The notes: generated from the sequence alone by a model not told the origin. A stretch of DNA of 64,000 nt from an uncultured Alistipes sp. (GCA_947364365.1 CANASP010000010.1:26795-90794); one strand, 5' to 3'; shown: positions 51,445-60,813, numbered from the stretch's first letter. Translations and numbers: made by a program.

Positions 51445-53862
51445 ATGCTGAAAAGTCGCCTTTGCCTGCTCGTGCTGCTGCTTGCCGGGTTGCGCGCTGC
51501 GGCGCAATACCCCGATGACGAATATTATCCCTATGCCGGACGCGAGGAGCGGGTGCGGACGCTCGTCTCCGACACGACGCTGTTCTACCGCGCCGTGCAG
51601 TTGTCGGACGACCGCTACGGCGACTGGACGACGTTCGACCTGCCGCAGGTCGCCGTACGACGTCGCGGGGAACAGCGCCGGCGCAGTCGGACGCTGCTCG
51701 AAGGCGTGGAGGTATCGTACGGCCATGCGGCTCTCCTGCGGTTGCTGGGGGCCGGGGAGACGCGCCGCTCGGGGATCGCTCCGGCGGCGGATGACGGCGG
51801 CGGAGGCAGCGTGCGTGCGTTCCGTTTCGGCGACGACGAGCCGTTGCAGCCCTATCGGGTGTCGGTGCGGCTGGTCGGGCGGGACTATCTGGCGGGGGCC
51901 CGGTTCTCGGCGGTGCGGGCCGTGGGCCGCGGGTGGCACCTGTCTGCCGCCGCCGATCTGCGTGCGGGGCGCGACCAACGTATCGAGGGGGTCTTTACCG
52001 ATGCGGCGACGGCGGCGGTGCGCGTTGCGAAGGGGTGGCGTCGGGGAGCGGCGCTCTCGCTGACGGCGATTCTCCCGATGTCGGTTCGCGGGCTGCGGCT
52101 GTCGTCGGTCGAGGAGGCTTTCGCGCTGACGGGCGATCGTCTCTACAATCCGGCGTGGGGCTGGCAGGACGGCAAGGTGCGCAATTCGCGCGTGCGGCGC
52201 GCGTGGCAGCCTGCGGCGGTCGGACGATGGTCGATGCCGCTGACGCAGGCGACCGTGCTGGAATTGTCGGCGGGTGTCCGGGGAGGAATCGGACGATATA
52301 GCGCGCTGGGGTGGTACGACGCCCGGACACCCATGCCCGACAACTATCGTTACCTCCCTTCGTGGACGGGCGACCGGGCCAGCGAGGAGGCGTGGCGTGC
52401 CGCCGATGCCCGCTATACGCAGATCGACTGGGAGGGGATGATCGCAGCCAATCGTCTGGCGGGCGGGCCGGCACGCTATGCGCTCGAAGACCGGGTGACG
52501 CGGACAATGCGCCTCGACGGGCGGCTGTGGCTGACCTCGCGGGTGGGGCAGCGGCTGACGTTGGGATACGGGATCGAGGTGTCGGCCGACCGTTCGCGCG
52601 ACTACAAGCAGCTGCGCGATCTGCTCGGGGCGGAATACCTGCCCGATATCGACCAGTTTCTGGTCGACGACGATACGTACGGGAATCGCCTTCAGAACGA
52701 CCTGCGGCATCCCGGACGACTGGTGGCCGAGGGCGATCGGTTCGGTTACGACTACGGTCTGACGACCCGGCGCGCGGCGCTTCGTTTCGGAGCCGAGTAC
52801 CGTAGCGACCGGTTGCGCGCGGCCGTCGACGGGATGTTCGGTTCGATGACGGTGCGTCGCCGCGGTTACTACGAAAAGGAGCTCTTCGCGGGCGAGCGGT
52901 CGCTGGGCCCTTCGCGCAAGTGCCGGTTTTCGCTCTATGCGCTCCGCGGTGCCGTGGGGTGGAGCTTCTCGCCGCGCAGCTACCTGGAGCTGGCGGCGCG
53001 GGCGGCGGCCGAAGCGCCCGATGCGGCGGCGCTTTTCGTGCAGCCGCTCTACAACAACCGTACGGTCGATGATCCGCGGCCCGGGCGTTTCTACGATGCG
53101 GAGCTGCGTTATCGGCGGACGGGTGCGGTCGCGACGCTGGAGATCGCGGCGTTCGCCTCGGCGTCGTTCGACGGCATGGAGACGCGTCGTTACTACGACG
53201 ACATGGCGGGGCTCTATTGCGATGTGACGGCGCGGGGGATCGCGCAGGCGGCCTGCGGCGTTGAGGTGGCGGTCGAGGTGCGACTCGGCGCCCGGTGGCA
53301 GCTGGCGCTGACGGCGGCGGGCGGCAGCTACACCTATATCCGCAATCCGCGCCTGACGGTGCTCTCCGATCGCGACAATACGGCCGTGGACACCGATGCC
53401 GAGAGTTATCTGGGCGGTTGCCGCACGGGCGGCGTGCCGCATGCGACGGCCTCGGCGAGGATCGTCCACTTCGCGCCCCGCGGCTGGGGTTTCCGCATCT
53501 CGGCGGGGTATGCGGGGCTGCGCTATGTGGAACCGACGCTGGTGCGGCGCACGGCGCGCGTGGCCATGCAGGGCGCGCCGACGCCCGAGGCGCTCGACGC
53601 CTTCATGCGCCAGGAGCGGCTCGACGATGCCGTGACGGTGGATGCGGCGCTGTTCAAGAGTTTCTACTTCGCCCGTTCGCGGCTCACGTTGTCGTGCATG
53701 GCCGATAACCTGCTGGGCGGGATCTATGCTTACGACGGCTACGAATCGATGCGGGTGGGACACCTGCGCAGCGGGGCGCAGACGGTGTGGTATCCCCATG
53801 CGACGCGCTACACCTATGCCTACCCGCGTTCGGTGACGGTATCGGTGGGATATACCTTCTGA
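51445..53862 (+). CDS. Outer-membrane beta-barrel protein, TonB-receptor-like without plug
   Basis: An 805-residue protein with a signal peptide (MLKSRLCLLVLLLAGLRAAAQ) and a large predicted barrel ending in VTVSVGYTF, a BAM-recognition-like last strand. The segment LYNPAWGWQDGKVRNSRV matches a motif seen in plug-less TonB-receptor-like proteins of Bacteroidetes, and NLLGGIYAYDGY recalls receptor barrel ends. No plug domain or carboxypeptidase-regulatory domain is seen between the signal and the barrel, so transport through TonB is doubtful. Arg-rich low-complexity stretches (VAVRRRGEQRRRSR) are odd. Single gene. Confidence 0.7.
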   Translation: MLKSRLCLLVLLLAGLRAAAQYPDDEYYPYAGREERVRTLVSDTTLFYRAVQLSDDRYGDWTTFDLPQVAVRRRGEQRRRSRTLLEGVEVSYGHAALLRLLGAGETRRSGIAPAADDGGGGSVRAFRFGDDEPLQPYRVSVRLVGRDYLAGARFSAVRAVGRGWHLSAAADLRAGRDQRIEGVFTDAATAAVRVAKGWRRGAALSLTAILPMSVRGLRLSSVEEAFALTGDRLYNPAWGWQDGKVRNSRVRRAWQPAAVGRWSMPLTQATVLELSAGVRGGIGRYSALGWYDARTPMPDNYRYLPSWTGDRASEEAWRAADARYTQIDWEGMIAANRLAGGPARYALEDRVTRTMRLDGRLWLTSRVGQRLTLGYGIEVSADRSRDYKQLRDLLGAEYLPDIDQFLVDDDTYGNRLQNDLRHPGRLVAEGDRFGYDYGLTTRRAALRFGAEYRSDRLRAAVDGMFGSMTVRRRGYYEKELFAGERSLGPSRKCRFSLYALRGAVGWSFSPRSYLELAARAAAEAPDAAALFVQPLYNNRTVDDPRPGRFYDAELRYRRTGAVATLEIAAFASASFDGMETRRYYDDMAGLYCDVTARGIAQAACGVEVAVEVRLGARWQLALTAAGGSYTYIRNPRLTVLSDRDNTAVDTDAESYLGGCRTGGVPHATASARIVHFAPRGWGFRISAGYAGLRYVEPTLVRRTARVAMQGAPTPEALDAFMRQERLDDAVTVDAALFKSFYFARSRLTLSCMADNLLGGIYAYDGYESMRVGHLRSGAQTVWYPHATRYTYAYPRSVTVSVGYTF

Positions 53863-53957
53863 CCGTGTGCGGACGCGACGAAAATTTCGCCGCTTTTCTT
53901 GGCTGTTCGACCGCAAATGCGTATATTGAGGGACCAAACCCTTAAAACTTACGCCTT

Positions 53958-55064
53958 ATGTTGATCGGTGTCCCCAAAGAGATCAAGAACAACGAGAACC
54001 GCGTCGGGCTGACCCCGGCCGGCGTGCAGGAACTCGTCCGTCGCGGCCATCGCGTCGTGGTGCAGGCTTCGGCCGGCGAGAACAGCGGCTTTTCGGACGA
54101 AGCCTATACGGCCGTCGGCGCAGAAATCCTTCCGACGATCGAAGCGGTCTACGGCGCGGCGGAGATGATCGTCAAGGTCAAGGAGCCGATCGCGCCGGAA
54201 TATCCGCTCGTGCGGCGCGACCAGTTGGTGTTTACCTATTTCCATTTCGCCAGCAGCGAGCCGCTGACCCGCGCGATGATCGCCTCGGGGGCGGTGTGCT
54301 GCGCCTACGAGACCGTCGAGCGGGCCGACCGCTCGCTGCCGCTGCTCATCCCCATGTCGGAGGTCGCGGGCCGCATGTCGACGCAGGAGGGGCGCTATTT
54401 TCTGGAGAAGCCGCGCGGCGGCAAAGGCAAGCTGCTGGGCGGCGTGCCGGGCGTGAAGCCGGCCAAGGTCTTCGTCATCGGTGCGGGTGTCGTCGGTACG
54501 GCTGCGGCGCGCACGGCGGCCGGCACGGGTGCCGACGTGACGATCTGCGACATCTCGTTGCAGCGGCTGACCTATCTGGCCGACGTGATGCCCAAGAACG
54601 TAAAGACGCTCATGTCGTCGGAGTATAACATCCGCGAGGAGCTCAAGACGGCCGATCTGGTGATCGGGTCGGTGCTGATCCCGGGTGCGAAGGCGCCGAA
54701 ACTCGTCACGCGCGACATGCTGAAGGCGATGCAGCCCGGGACGGTGATGGTCGACGTGGCGATCGATCAGGGCGGCTGCTTCGAGACGTCGCGGCCCACG
54801 ACCCACGAGGATCCGGTCTACTATGTCGACGGGATCCTCCACTACTGCGTGGCCAACATCCCCGGCGCGGTGCCCTACACCTCGACCCTCGCGCTGACCA
54901 ACGCCACGCTGCCCTACGTTGTCCAGCTGGCCGACAAGGGGTGGCGGCGCGCCTGCCGCGAGAACCGCGAGCTGGAGCTGGGGCTCAACATCGTGGAGGG
55001 CAAGGTGGTCTACAAGCCCGTGGCCGATGCCTGGGGGCTGCCCTGCGAGCGGATCGAGCTGTGA
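53958..55064 (+). CDS. ald: Alanine dehydrogenase
   Basis: A 368-residue NAD-dependent L-alanine dehydrogenase (alanine to pyruvate plus ammonia). [20 protein letters not shown] is the family N-terminus; EMIVKVKEP carries the substrate-binding Lys; FTYFHFA the catalytic His region; the Rossmann loop [17 protein letters not shown] follows; [13 protein letters not shown] and the C-terminal [21 protein letters not shown] match Ald. Full length. A weak promoter element TATATTG lies about 30 nt upstream. Single gene with terminator. Confidence 0.97.
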   Translation: MLIGVPKEIKNNENRVGLTPAGVQELVRRGHRVVVQASAGENSGFSDEAYTAVGAEILPTIEAVYGAAEMIVKVKEPIAPEYPLVRRDQLVFTYFHFASSEPLTRAMIASGAVCCAYETVERADRSLPLLIPMSEVAGRMSTQEGRYFLEKPRGGKGKLLGGVPGVKPAKVFVIGAGVVGTAAARTAAGTGADVTICDISLQRLTYLADVMPKNVKTLMSSEYNIREELKTADLVIGSVLIPGAKAPKLVTRDMLKAMQPGTVMVDVAIDQGGCFETSRPTTHEDPVYYVDGILHYCVANIPGAVPYTSTLALTNATLPYVVQLADKGWRRACRENRELELGLNIVEGKVVYKPVADAWGLPCERIEL

Positions 55065-55082
55065 CGGGCCGGCGAACGATGC

Positions 55083-55117
55083 GGGGCGGAACCTTTGCGG
55101 GTTCCGCCCCTGTTTTT
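55083..55117 (+). terminator. Intrinsic terminator of ald
   Basis: Perfect stem GGGGCGGAACC / GGTTCCGCCCC with a TTTGCG loop, followed by TG and five T. The cupin gene converges on it. Confidence 0.9.
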
Positions 55118-55452
55118 CACAGATAATCCTCGCGGTGCGGGGTGAAGACATCGACGACTTCGCCCCCTTCCATCACCTCGAACGAGTGGGGCGTGCCGCC
55201 CGGAATGGCATAGGAGTCGCCCGCGGCGAGGAGGGTGTCGAGGGGCGGGGTCGTCTCGACGATCAGCCGGTAGCGACCCGATACGACGTAGCCGCACTGT
55301 TCGTGGGGGTGGCTGTGCAGGGTGGCGAAGTCGCCCGTGCGGTAATTCATCTTGGTGACCATCGACCGGTCGCCCACGGCGAGCGTGTCGAGCGATACGC
55401 CCTTGAATGTGCGCTTGAACGCCTCTTCTTTCTTTACGACGATTCTATTCAT
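55117..55452 (-). CDS. Small cupin-domain protein
   Basis: A 111-residue single-domain cupin. Motif 1 reads HSHPHEQCGYVVSG, with metal-binding His and Glu; motif 2 is PGGTPHSFEV. Such proteins may be metal-dependent enzymes or sensors; no substrate can be assigned. Its start codon overlaps the end of the MarR-GNAT gene by 8 nt, so the two are translationally coupled and likely act in one process. Convergent with ald. Confidence 0.88.
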   Translation of the reverse strand: MNRIVVKKEEAFKRTFKGVSLDTLAVGDRSMVTKMNYRTGDFATLHSHPHEQCGYVVSGRYRLIVETTPPLDTLLAAGDSYAIPGGTPHSFEVMEGGEVVDVFTPHREDYL

Positions 55453-56416
55453 TTCGGGTTTCTGTCTGAAGTTCGAGTTCCATCTGTATGTCGCCCCGGG
55501 CGTAGGCCGGACGGTAGGTGTCCAGTTCGCGGAAACCGAGCTTGCGGTAGATGTGCAGGGCGGGTTTGAGCAGGGTGTTGCTTTCGAGAAAGAGCCGGCG
55601 GGCGCCGCGCTTCGCGGCCTCGGCCACGGCCGCCTCGCCGAGTAGCAGGCCGATGCCCCGGCCCTGGGCGAGCGGGCTGACGGCGAATTTCGCCAGCTCG
55701 AAATCGTAGTGGGGGTCGTGGCTCCGCAGCAGGGCGCAGACTCCGACGGGTGCGCCGCGGTAAAGCGCCACGAGGATCGCTCCGCCGCGGTCGAGGATCT
55801 CCTCGCGCGGGTGGTCGAGCTGCCGGAGATCCGACGCTTCGAGCTGCCAGTGGGCGGTGATCCACTCGACGTTGAGCCTGCGGAAGGCCGGCTGGTGTTC
55901 GGGTCGGTAGGGGACGATCTCGACGAGCTGCCGCTCGCGTTGGCGGCGGGCCTCCTTCACGCGGTCGAGGAGCGGCTGTTCGTCGAGCAGGCATTCCCAC
56001 TCTTCGAGTGCGCGCCACAGGTCGTGGCGCGTTCGGGCGGCGACGGTGTCGATGGCAGTCTCCACGTCGCGGCAGACCGTCTCCAGCGTGCGGGCCAGAC
56101 GCAACCCTTCGTCGGAGAGCGCGACGGCGTTGCACCGTCTGTCTGTTGGGTGCTCCTGCTCGACGAGCAGTCCGTGGCTGCGCAGCTCCTTGAGTATGAC
56201 GCTCACCGAGGGGTGGGTCTGTCCGATCTCGCGGGCGATGGCCGTCACGGCCTTCGTCTCGCCCTCTTTCAGCGCGAAGACCACGGGGAACCATTTGGGT
56301 TTCATCGTGAGGTCGTACATCGAGTAGATGCGGGCCGCATCGGCAGTGATCCGCTCGGTGAGCAGTCTCAGGCGGCTTCCGATCGCCGTTTTGCCGGTTC
56401 GTTCGAAAAAATCCAT
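55445..56416 (-). CDS. MarR-type regulator fused to GNAT acetyltransferase
   Basis: A 323-residue two-domain protein. Residues about 1-150 form a MarR winged helix (AIAREIGQTHPSVSVILKEL recognition helix, wing EQEHPTDRRCNAVALSDEG). Residues about 165-323 form a GNAT acetyltransferase with the acetyl-CoA loop SPLAQGRGIGLLLGEAA and LESNTLLKPALHIYRKLGFRE. MarR-GNAT fusions exist in many bacteria and may link regulation to acetylation of a small molecule or of the regulator. Palindromes at its predicted transcript start suggest autoregulation. A cupin gene overlaps its end. Confidence 0.9.
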   Translation of the reverse strand: MDFFERTGKTAIGSRLRLLTERITADAARIYSMYDLTMKPKWFPVVFALKEGETKAVTAIAREIGQTHPSVSVILKELRSHGLLVEQEHPTDRRCNAVALSDEGLRLARTLETVCRDVETAIDTVAARTRHDLWRALEEWECLLDEQPLLDRVKEARRQRERQLVEIVPYRPEHQPAFRRLNVEWITAHWQLEASDLRQLDHPREEILDRGGAILVALYRGAPVGVCALLRSHDPHYDFELAKFAVSPLAQGRGIGLLLGEAAVAEAAKRGARRLFLESNTLLKPALHIYRKLGFRELDTYRPAYARGDIQMELELQTETRNE

Positions 56417-56431
56417 CGTATTTATGAATAT

Positions 56432-56450
56432 AATTACGTAATTGATTACG
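56432..56450. promoter_or_regulatory. Palindromic operator candidate at MarR-GNAT promoter
   Basis: Two overlapping palindromes: AATTACGTAATT (56432-56443) and CGTAATTGATTACG (56437-56450). They cover the predicted transcript start of the MarR-GNAT gene, the position and style expected for a MarR operator. Binding is inferred. Confidence 0.5.
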
Positions 56451-56458
56451 CAAATATA
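56451..56458 (-). promoter_or_regulatory. -7 element TATATTTG of MarR-GNAT operon
   Basis: Perfect minus-strand match; predicted transcript start about 56446, inside the palindromes, with a 30-nt leader. Confidence 0.55.
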
Positions 56459-56479
56459 GGGCAGCGGATCGATTCTGCA

Positions 56480-56787
56480 AAATTCCGGGCGGAAAAAATT
56501 CGGAAAAAGGGGAGTGAGGGGCTACGGATCCGGATGATCGTTCTTTGAAGAGACGGCGCGTGCGGCGGGAGGAGGTTCCCGTGCAGGGAACGGCTTCCGG
56601 ATCGGGGGATAGCGGGACGGGCAGTCCGGGGCGCCGGGTCGTCTTACCTTTTGGCAGTATTCGTGCGGGGCGTGCCGCGGCCGGCCGACGTCCGGTGGCT
56701 TGGCGGGCGACGCGTCTCGTGCGCGGCGGGGAGCTGCCGGAGCGGGGCGGTTATCCGCCCGCTGTTTCCCGATTGGAATAATTTGAT
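56480..56787. other. Intergenic stretch without a supported gene
   Basis: About 300 nt between the MarR-GNAT promoter and the obgE promoter. It is GC-rich and Gly/Arg-biased in every frame; the one open frame lacks an ATG and a promoter with clear spacing. I see no gene or repeat. Confidence 0.55.
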
Positions 56788-56795
56788 TACCTTTG
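56788..56795 (+). promoter_or_regulatory. -7 element TACCTTTG of obgE
   Basis: Perfect match, 19 nt before the ATG at 56815. Confidence 0.58.
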
Positions 56796-56814
56796 CACGC
56801 AAAATCAAGCGACT

Positions 56815-57828
56815 ATGGCAGGATCGAATTTCGTGGATTACGTCAAGATATTCGCCCGTTCGGGCCACGGAGGCGCCGGCTCGGCCCACTTCCGCCGCGA
56901 GAAGTTCGTGGCGTTCGGCGGCCCCGACGGCGGCGACGGCGGCAAGGGGGGCAGCATCGTGCTGGTGGGCGAGCGGCAGTACTGGACCCTGATCCACCTC
57001 AAGTACCAGCGTCACCAGTTCGCCGAGGACGGCCAGTGCGGCTCGGGAGCCCGCTCGACGGGCAAGGATGCCGCCGACATCGTCATCCCCGTGCCGCTGG
57101 GCACGGTGGCGCGCCGCGTGGTGGAGTTGGAAGACGGCTCGACGACGACCGAATACGTGGGCGAGGTGACCTCCGACGGCGAGCGGCTGGTGCTGCTCAA
57201 AGGGGGCCGGGGCGGCCTGGGCAACTGGCATTTCAAGAGCGCCACGAACCAGACGCCGCGCTATGCCCAGCCGGGCGAGGAGGGCGACGAAGGGGCCTTC
57301 ATCCTGGAGCTGAAGGTGCTGGCCGACGTGGGACTGGTGGGCTTTCCCAACGCGGGTAAGTCGACGCTGCTGTCGGTGGTCTCGGCGGCCAAGCCCAAGA
57401 TCGCCAACTACGCCTTCACGACGCTGGAACCCAACCTCGGGATCGTGGAGGTGCGCGACCACAAGTCGTTCGTGATGGCCGACATCCCCGGAATCATCGA
57501 GGGGGCGCACGAGGGCAAGGGGCTCGGCACGCGCTTTCTGCGCCATATCGAGCGTAACTCGGTGCTGCTGTTCATGATCCCGGCCGACAGCGACGACCTG
57601 CGTCGCGACTACGAGGTGCTGCTGGGCGAGCTGACGCAGTACAATCCCGAGCTGCTCGACAAGGAGCGGCTGCTGGCCGTCACGAAGTGCGACATGCTCG
57701 ACGACGAACTGATCGACGAGATGCGCGCCCACCTGCCCGAGGGCGTTCCGTCGGTTTTCATCTCGTCGGTGTCTGGCCTCAATATTCAGCAGCTCAAGGA
57801 TATGCTCTGGGAGGCGTTGCAGCGCTGA
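56815..57828 (+). CDS. obgE: Obg-family GTPase
   Basis: A 337-residue Obg GTPase involved in 50S ribosome assembly and stress response. The Gly-rich Obg fold (about 1-165; [30 protein letters not shown]) precedes the G domain: P-loop GFPNAGKST at residues 176-184, DIPG (G3), TKCD (G4) and SSVSG (G5). The C-terminal extension of some Obg proteins is absent, as is common in Bacteroidetes. Full length otherwise. Confidence 0.96.
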   Translation: MAGSNFVDYVKIFARSGHGGAGSAHFRREKFVAFGGPDGGDGGKGGSIVLVGERQYWTLIHLKYQRHQFAEDGQCGSGARSTGKDAADIVIPVPLGTVARRVVELEDGSTTTEYVGEVTSDGERLVLLKGGRGGLGNWHFKSATNQTPRYAQPGEEGDEGAFILELKVLADVGLVGFPNAGKSTLLSVVSAAKPKIANYAFTTLEPNLGIVEVRDHKSFVMADIPGIIEGAHEGKGLGTRFLRHIERNSVLLFMIPADSDDLRRDYEVLLGELTQYNPELLDKERLLAVTKCDMLDDELIDEMRAHLPEGVPSVFISSVSGLNIQQLKDMLWEALQR

Positions 57829-57852
57829 CGGGCAGGTTCCGGTGATAGACGT

Positions 57853-57887
57853 CGCCCGCTTCTCCTTCGGGGAGAGGCGGGCGTTTT
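57853..57887 (+). terminator. Intrinsic terminator of obgE
   Basis: Stem CGCCCGCTTCTCC / GGGAGAGGCGGGCG with TTCG loop, followed by four T. Confidence 0.85.
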
Positions 57888-57914
57888 CGTGTCGCAGAGT
57901 ATGTTGCGGCTGTG

Positions 57915-58742
57915 TCAGGGCGTGAGGATGCGGCGGGCGGTGATGCGCAGCGAGTAGGCGCCGTTAAAGCAGTCGACGATGCCGCAGAGCGAGACCTCGC
58001 CGGCGGGGAGCGGCTCCAGAGCGTAACGGCAGGTCGAGGCGGTGCGGACGACGACGACGCGTCCCGCGGCATCGACGGCCGTGCGTTCGGTCGTGAGCGG
58101 TTGCTGGGTCTCGGGGTCGAGGTCGCACCAGTTGCCCCGGTCGGTGAAGCGGAGGCCGTCGAGGCGGACGTAGGTGTCTATCCGGTCGGGATCGTTCAAT
58201 CGGTCGGGGTCGATGGGAGTGACCTCGGGCATCCGGCCGGCCCCTTCGCAGTGCAGGTAGCGGTCGACGGCATCGTAGGGGATGCGCGCGACGCCGTAGC
58301 GGGCGTCGGGGGCGGCGCCGAGGAGCACGCGTCCGCCGTAGAGTCCCAGCGCCAGCCCGTTGCACTGCACGGTGACGCGGCTTCCGAGCGGAAAAAGATC
58401 GCTCAGGCGCAGCCGGTCGACGGCGATGCGCAGGCCGCCCGTGGCATCCTCGATGACGATCTCGCGCGGGAATTCGCCGTAGTGGTCGTTGGCCGTGACG
58501 ACGCCCTGCACGGCGACGGAGCGGGTGATGACGCAGCCGGCGGGGGAGGTGCAGCGGCTTTTGAGCGCTCCGATCGAGATCAATGTCCCTTCGGGCAGCT
58601 CTCCGGAGCGGAGCGTCGAGGCTTTGTCGCAGGAGACGGGCGCTGCCGATGCGAGGAGCGCCGCGAGGAGCGGGATCGCATGTCGCGCCCCGGCCGTAAC
58701 CGCACGGAGGATGCGGCTAATCGTCCGAGCAGTCGGTCGCAT
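57915..58742 (-). CDS. DUF5689-like lipoprotein, second copy
   Basis: A 275-residue predicted lipoprotein: basic N-terminus, hydrophobic stretch and lipobox (APVSC at the end of the signal), then an OB-fold-like module (SVAVQGVVTANDHYGEFPREIVIEDATGGLRIAV, SDLFPLGSRVTVQCNGLALGLYGG) typical of DUF5689. Function unknown. It is a diverged copy of the upstream gene and overlaps it by 26 nt; the start is the ATG at 58742, giving the overlap. It is the last gene of a serB-led run. Confidence 0.72.
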   Translation of the reverse strand: MRPTARTISRILRAVTAGARHAIPLLAALLASAAPVSCDKASTLRSGELPEGTLISIGALKSRCTSPAGCVITRSVAVQGVVTANDHYGEFPREIVIEDATGGLRIAVDRLRLSDLFPLGSRVTVQCNGLALGLYGGRVLLGAAPDARYGVARIPYDAVDRYLHCEGAGRMPEVTPIDPDRLNDPDRIDTYVRLDGLRFTDRGNWCDLDPETQQPLTTERTAVDAAGRVVVVRTASTCRYALEPLPAGEVSLCGIVDCFNGAYSLRITARRILTP

Positions 58743-59478
58743 CGCGCAGCTTGATGAGATAACGTCCCTTCGGGGTTTCGTATTGCAGGATGCCGCGCAG
58801 CGTGCACGGGCCGGCGGGCGGCTCCTCGCCGGCGAAGTCGGCGTAGGGACTGACATAGGTGTGGATCGTGTGGCCGAGGTCGTCGACGAAACGCTTGTAG
58901 CCGCTCCATGTGGCCTCTTCCAGCTCCTCGGGGGCGTAGCGTACCCCGTCGATGCGAACCAGCGTGCCGCAGTGCTGCGGGGTGAGCCGGTCGAGCGAGA
59001 GGCGCGCGGGGACGACCGTCGTCGTGGTCTGGCCGTGGCGGATCAGAACGGCGTCGAGTGCCGGGCGCGAGGGGAGGTAGTCGGTGGGGTAGCGGCTCCC
59101 CGCGGCGGGCGGTGCGCCGGCCTGCAAAATGCCGAGCGTGGTGCCCAGGGCCAATCCCCGGAGCCGCAGCGTGACGCGACAGCCCACGGGATAGTCGGTG
59201 TGGAGCCGGTCGACGGCGGCGAGCAACTCCATTCCGGCGCCGTCGTCCTCGATGAGAAGCGAGTGGTAGAAATTGCCGCTGCGGTCGTCGGCCGTGACGG
59301 TGCCGGCGACGACGATGTCGCCCTCGACCGTGACGCCCGCGCCGGCCAGCAGCTCCTGCAACGACCGGATGGAGGTCGTGGCGGGCGGCGGTTCCGTCCG
59401 GCGCCCTTCGTCGCCGAAGGGGCCGTCGTGGCAGGCGACGGCCAGCAGGACGAGAGCGGGCAGGACGAGCGGGCGCAT
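58717..59478 (-). CDS. DUF5689-like lipoprotein, first copy
   Basis: A 253-residue lipoprotein (MRPLVLPALVLLAVAC, lipobox AVAC). It has the same OB-fold-like core as its neighbour: VEGDIVVAGTVTADDRSGNFYHSLLIEDDGAGMELL, then YPVGCRVTLRLRGLALGTTLGILQAG. The later part contains Cys residues (GPCTLRGILQYE, DATDC). It starts 5 nt after serB stops, so it is probably cotranscribed with it. Role unknown; possibly binding of nucleic acid or sugar at the surface, as suggested for OB-folds. Confidence 0.75.
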   Translation of the reverse strand: MRPLVLPALVLLAVACHDGPFGDEGRRTEPPPATTSIRSLQELLAGAGVTVEGDIVVAGTVTADDRSGNFYHSLLIEDDGAGMELLAAVDRLHTDYPVGCRVTLRLRGLALGTTLGILQAGAPPAAGSRYPTDYLPSRPALDAVLIRHGQTTTTVVPARLSLDRLTPQHCGTLVRIDGVRYAPEELEEATWSGYKRFVDDLGHTIHTYVSPYADFAGEEPPAGPCTLRGILQYETPKGRYLIKLRDATDCSDD

Positions 59479-59483
59479 GGCGG

Positions 59484-60707
59484 TTACTCTTCGATGCGGG
59501 AGTCCTTCAGCCCGAGGAAATAGAGGATGCCGTCGAGGCCGATCGTCGAGATCGACTGGCGGGCTGTGGCCTTGACCTTGGGTTTGGCGTGGAAGGCGAT
59601 GCCCAAACCCGCCAGGTTGAGCATCGGCAGGTCGTTGGCCCCGTCGCCGACGGCCACCGACTGGGCGATGTTGATCCCCTCGAACTGGCAGAGCAGGCGC
59701 AGCAGCTCGGCCTTGCGGCGGCCGTCGACCACCTCGCCCAGGTAGCGGCCCGTGAGGCGGCCGTTCTCGACCTCCAGCTCGTTGGCGTAGACGTAGTCGA
59801 AGCCGTATTTCTGGCGGAGGTAGTTGCCGAAGTAGGTGAAACCGCCCGAGAGGATCGCCGTCTTGTAGCCCACGCGCTTGAGGATGGTCATCATGCGTTC
59901 GAGTCCTTCGGTGATGGGCAGGTTGCGGGCGATCTCCTCCATGACCGCGACGTCGAGCCCTTCGAGCAGCGCCACGCGCTCGGTGAAGCTCTCGCGGAAG
60001 TCGATCTCGCCGCGCATGGCCCGGGCGGTGATCTCGCGCACCTGGTCGCCGACGCCGGCGCGCTCGGCCAGCTCGTCGATCACCTCGGTTTCGATGAGCG
60101 TGGAGTCCATGTCGAAGCAGATCAGACGGCGGCTGCGGCGGTAGATGTCGTCGCGCTGGAACGAGACGTCGACACCCGTGTCCGAGAGGTTCATGAAGCC
60201 CTCCTGCATGGCGCTGCGCTCCTCGTCGGAGATCGATCCGCGCACCGAGAGTTCGATGCACGATTTGGCAGGCCCTTCGGTGCCTTCGAGCGGCATGCGG
60301 CCCGTCAGACGCCGGATGGCGTCGATGTTGAGCCCGTGGCGTGCCACGACCCGCGTCACCTCGGCGATATGGCGGGCCGTCACGCAGCGGCCCAGCAGCG
60401 TGATGATGTAGCGGTTCTTGCCCTGGCGGGCGACCCAGGCGTCGTACTTCTCCTCGGGAATGGGCGTGAAGCGGATCATGACGCCCAGCTCCGAGGCCTT
60501 GAACAGCAGCTCCTTCATGATGAAGCCCGACTTGTCGGCCGTGGTCCGTATGAGGATGCCCAGCGTGAGCGACTGGTGGATGTTGGCCTGGCCGATGTCG
60601 AGGATGAAGGCGTCGTAGCGCGAGAGGATCTCCGTGAGCGACGAGGTCATGCCGGGCTTGTCTTCGCCCGAAATGTTTATCTGGATGATTTCGACGTTGT
60701 TCTGCAT
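59484..60707 (-). CDS. serB: Phosphoserine phosphatase with tandem ACT-like domains
   Basis: A 407-residue enzyme for the last step of serine synthesis (phosphoserine to serine). Two N-terminal ACT-like domains (about 1-80 and 98-185) precede a HAD domain with D199-M-D201-S-T203 (motif I), LSGGFTYF (motif II), the K in GRRKAE (motif III) and VGDGANDLPML (motif IV). ACT domains may bind serine as a feedback effector. Full length for the long SerB type. First gene before the DUF5689 pair, with its own -7 element. Confidence 0.95.
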   Translation of the reverse strand: MQNNVEIIQINISGEDKPGMTSSLTEILSRYDAFILDIGQANIHQSLTLGILIRTTADKSGFIMKELLFKASELGVMIRFTPIPEEKYDAWVARQGKNRYIITLLGRCVTARHIAEVTRVVARHGLNIDAIRRLTGRMPLEGTEGPAKSCIELSVRGSISDEERSAMQEGFMNLSDTGVDVSFQRDDIYRRSRRLICFDMDSTLIETEVIDELAERAGVGDQVREITARAMRGEIDFRESFTERVALLEGLDVAVMEEIARNLPITEGLERMMTILKRVGYKTAILSGGFTYFGNYLRQKYGFDYVYANELEVENGRLTGRYLGEVVDGRRKAELLRLLCQFEGINIAQSVAVGDGANDLPMLNLAGLGIAFHAKPKVKATARQSISTIGLDGILYFLGLKDSRIEE

Positions 60708-60750
60708 GGCGGGTGAAATCGCGGTGGTGTTCTTTTCGTAAATATCCCTA

Positions 60751-60758
60751 CAAAGTTA
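60751..60758 (-). promoter_or_regulatory. -7 element TAACTTTG of serB
   Basis: Perfect minus-strand match; predicted leader about 40 nt. Confidence 0.55.
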
Positions 60759-60780
60759 ATAAACTTCTCTTTTTTTATCG

Positions 60781-60788
60781 TATTTTTG
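60781..60788 (+). promoter_or_regulatory. -7 element TATTTTTG of mscS gene
   Basis: Perfect match, 25 nt before the ATG at 60814. Divergent from the serB element 22 nt away. Confidence 0.55.
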
Positions 60789-60813
60789 CCGGCGAAACTT
60801 CAACGCCACAGCT

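Noticed and set aside
56545-56781. Possible 78-residue protein upstream of obgE
   Set aside because: Non-ATG start, low-complexity Arg/Gly composition, no motif.
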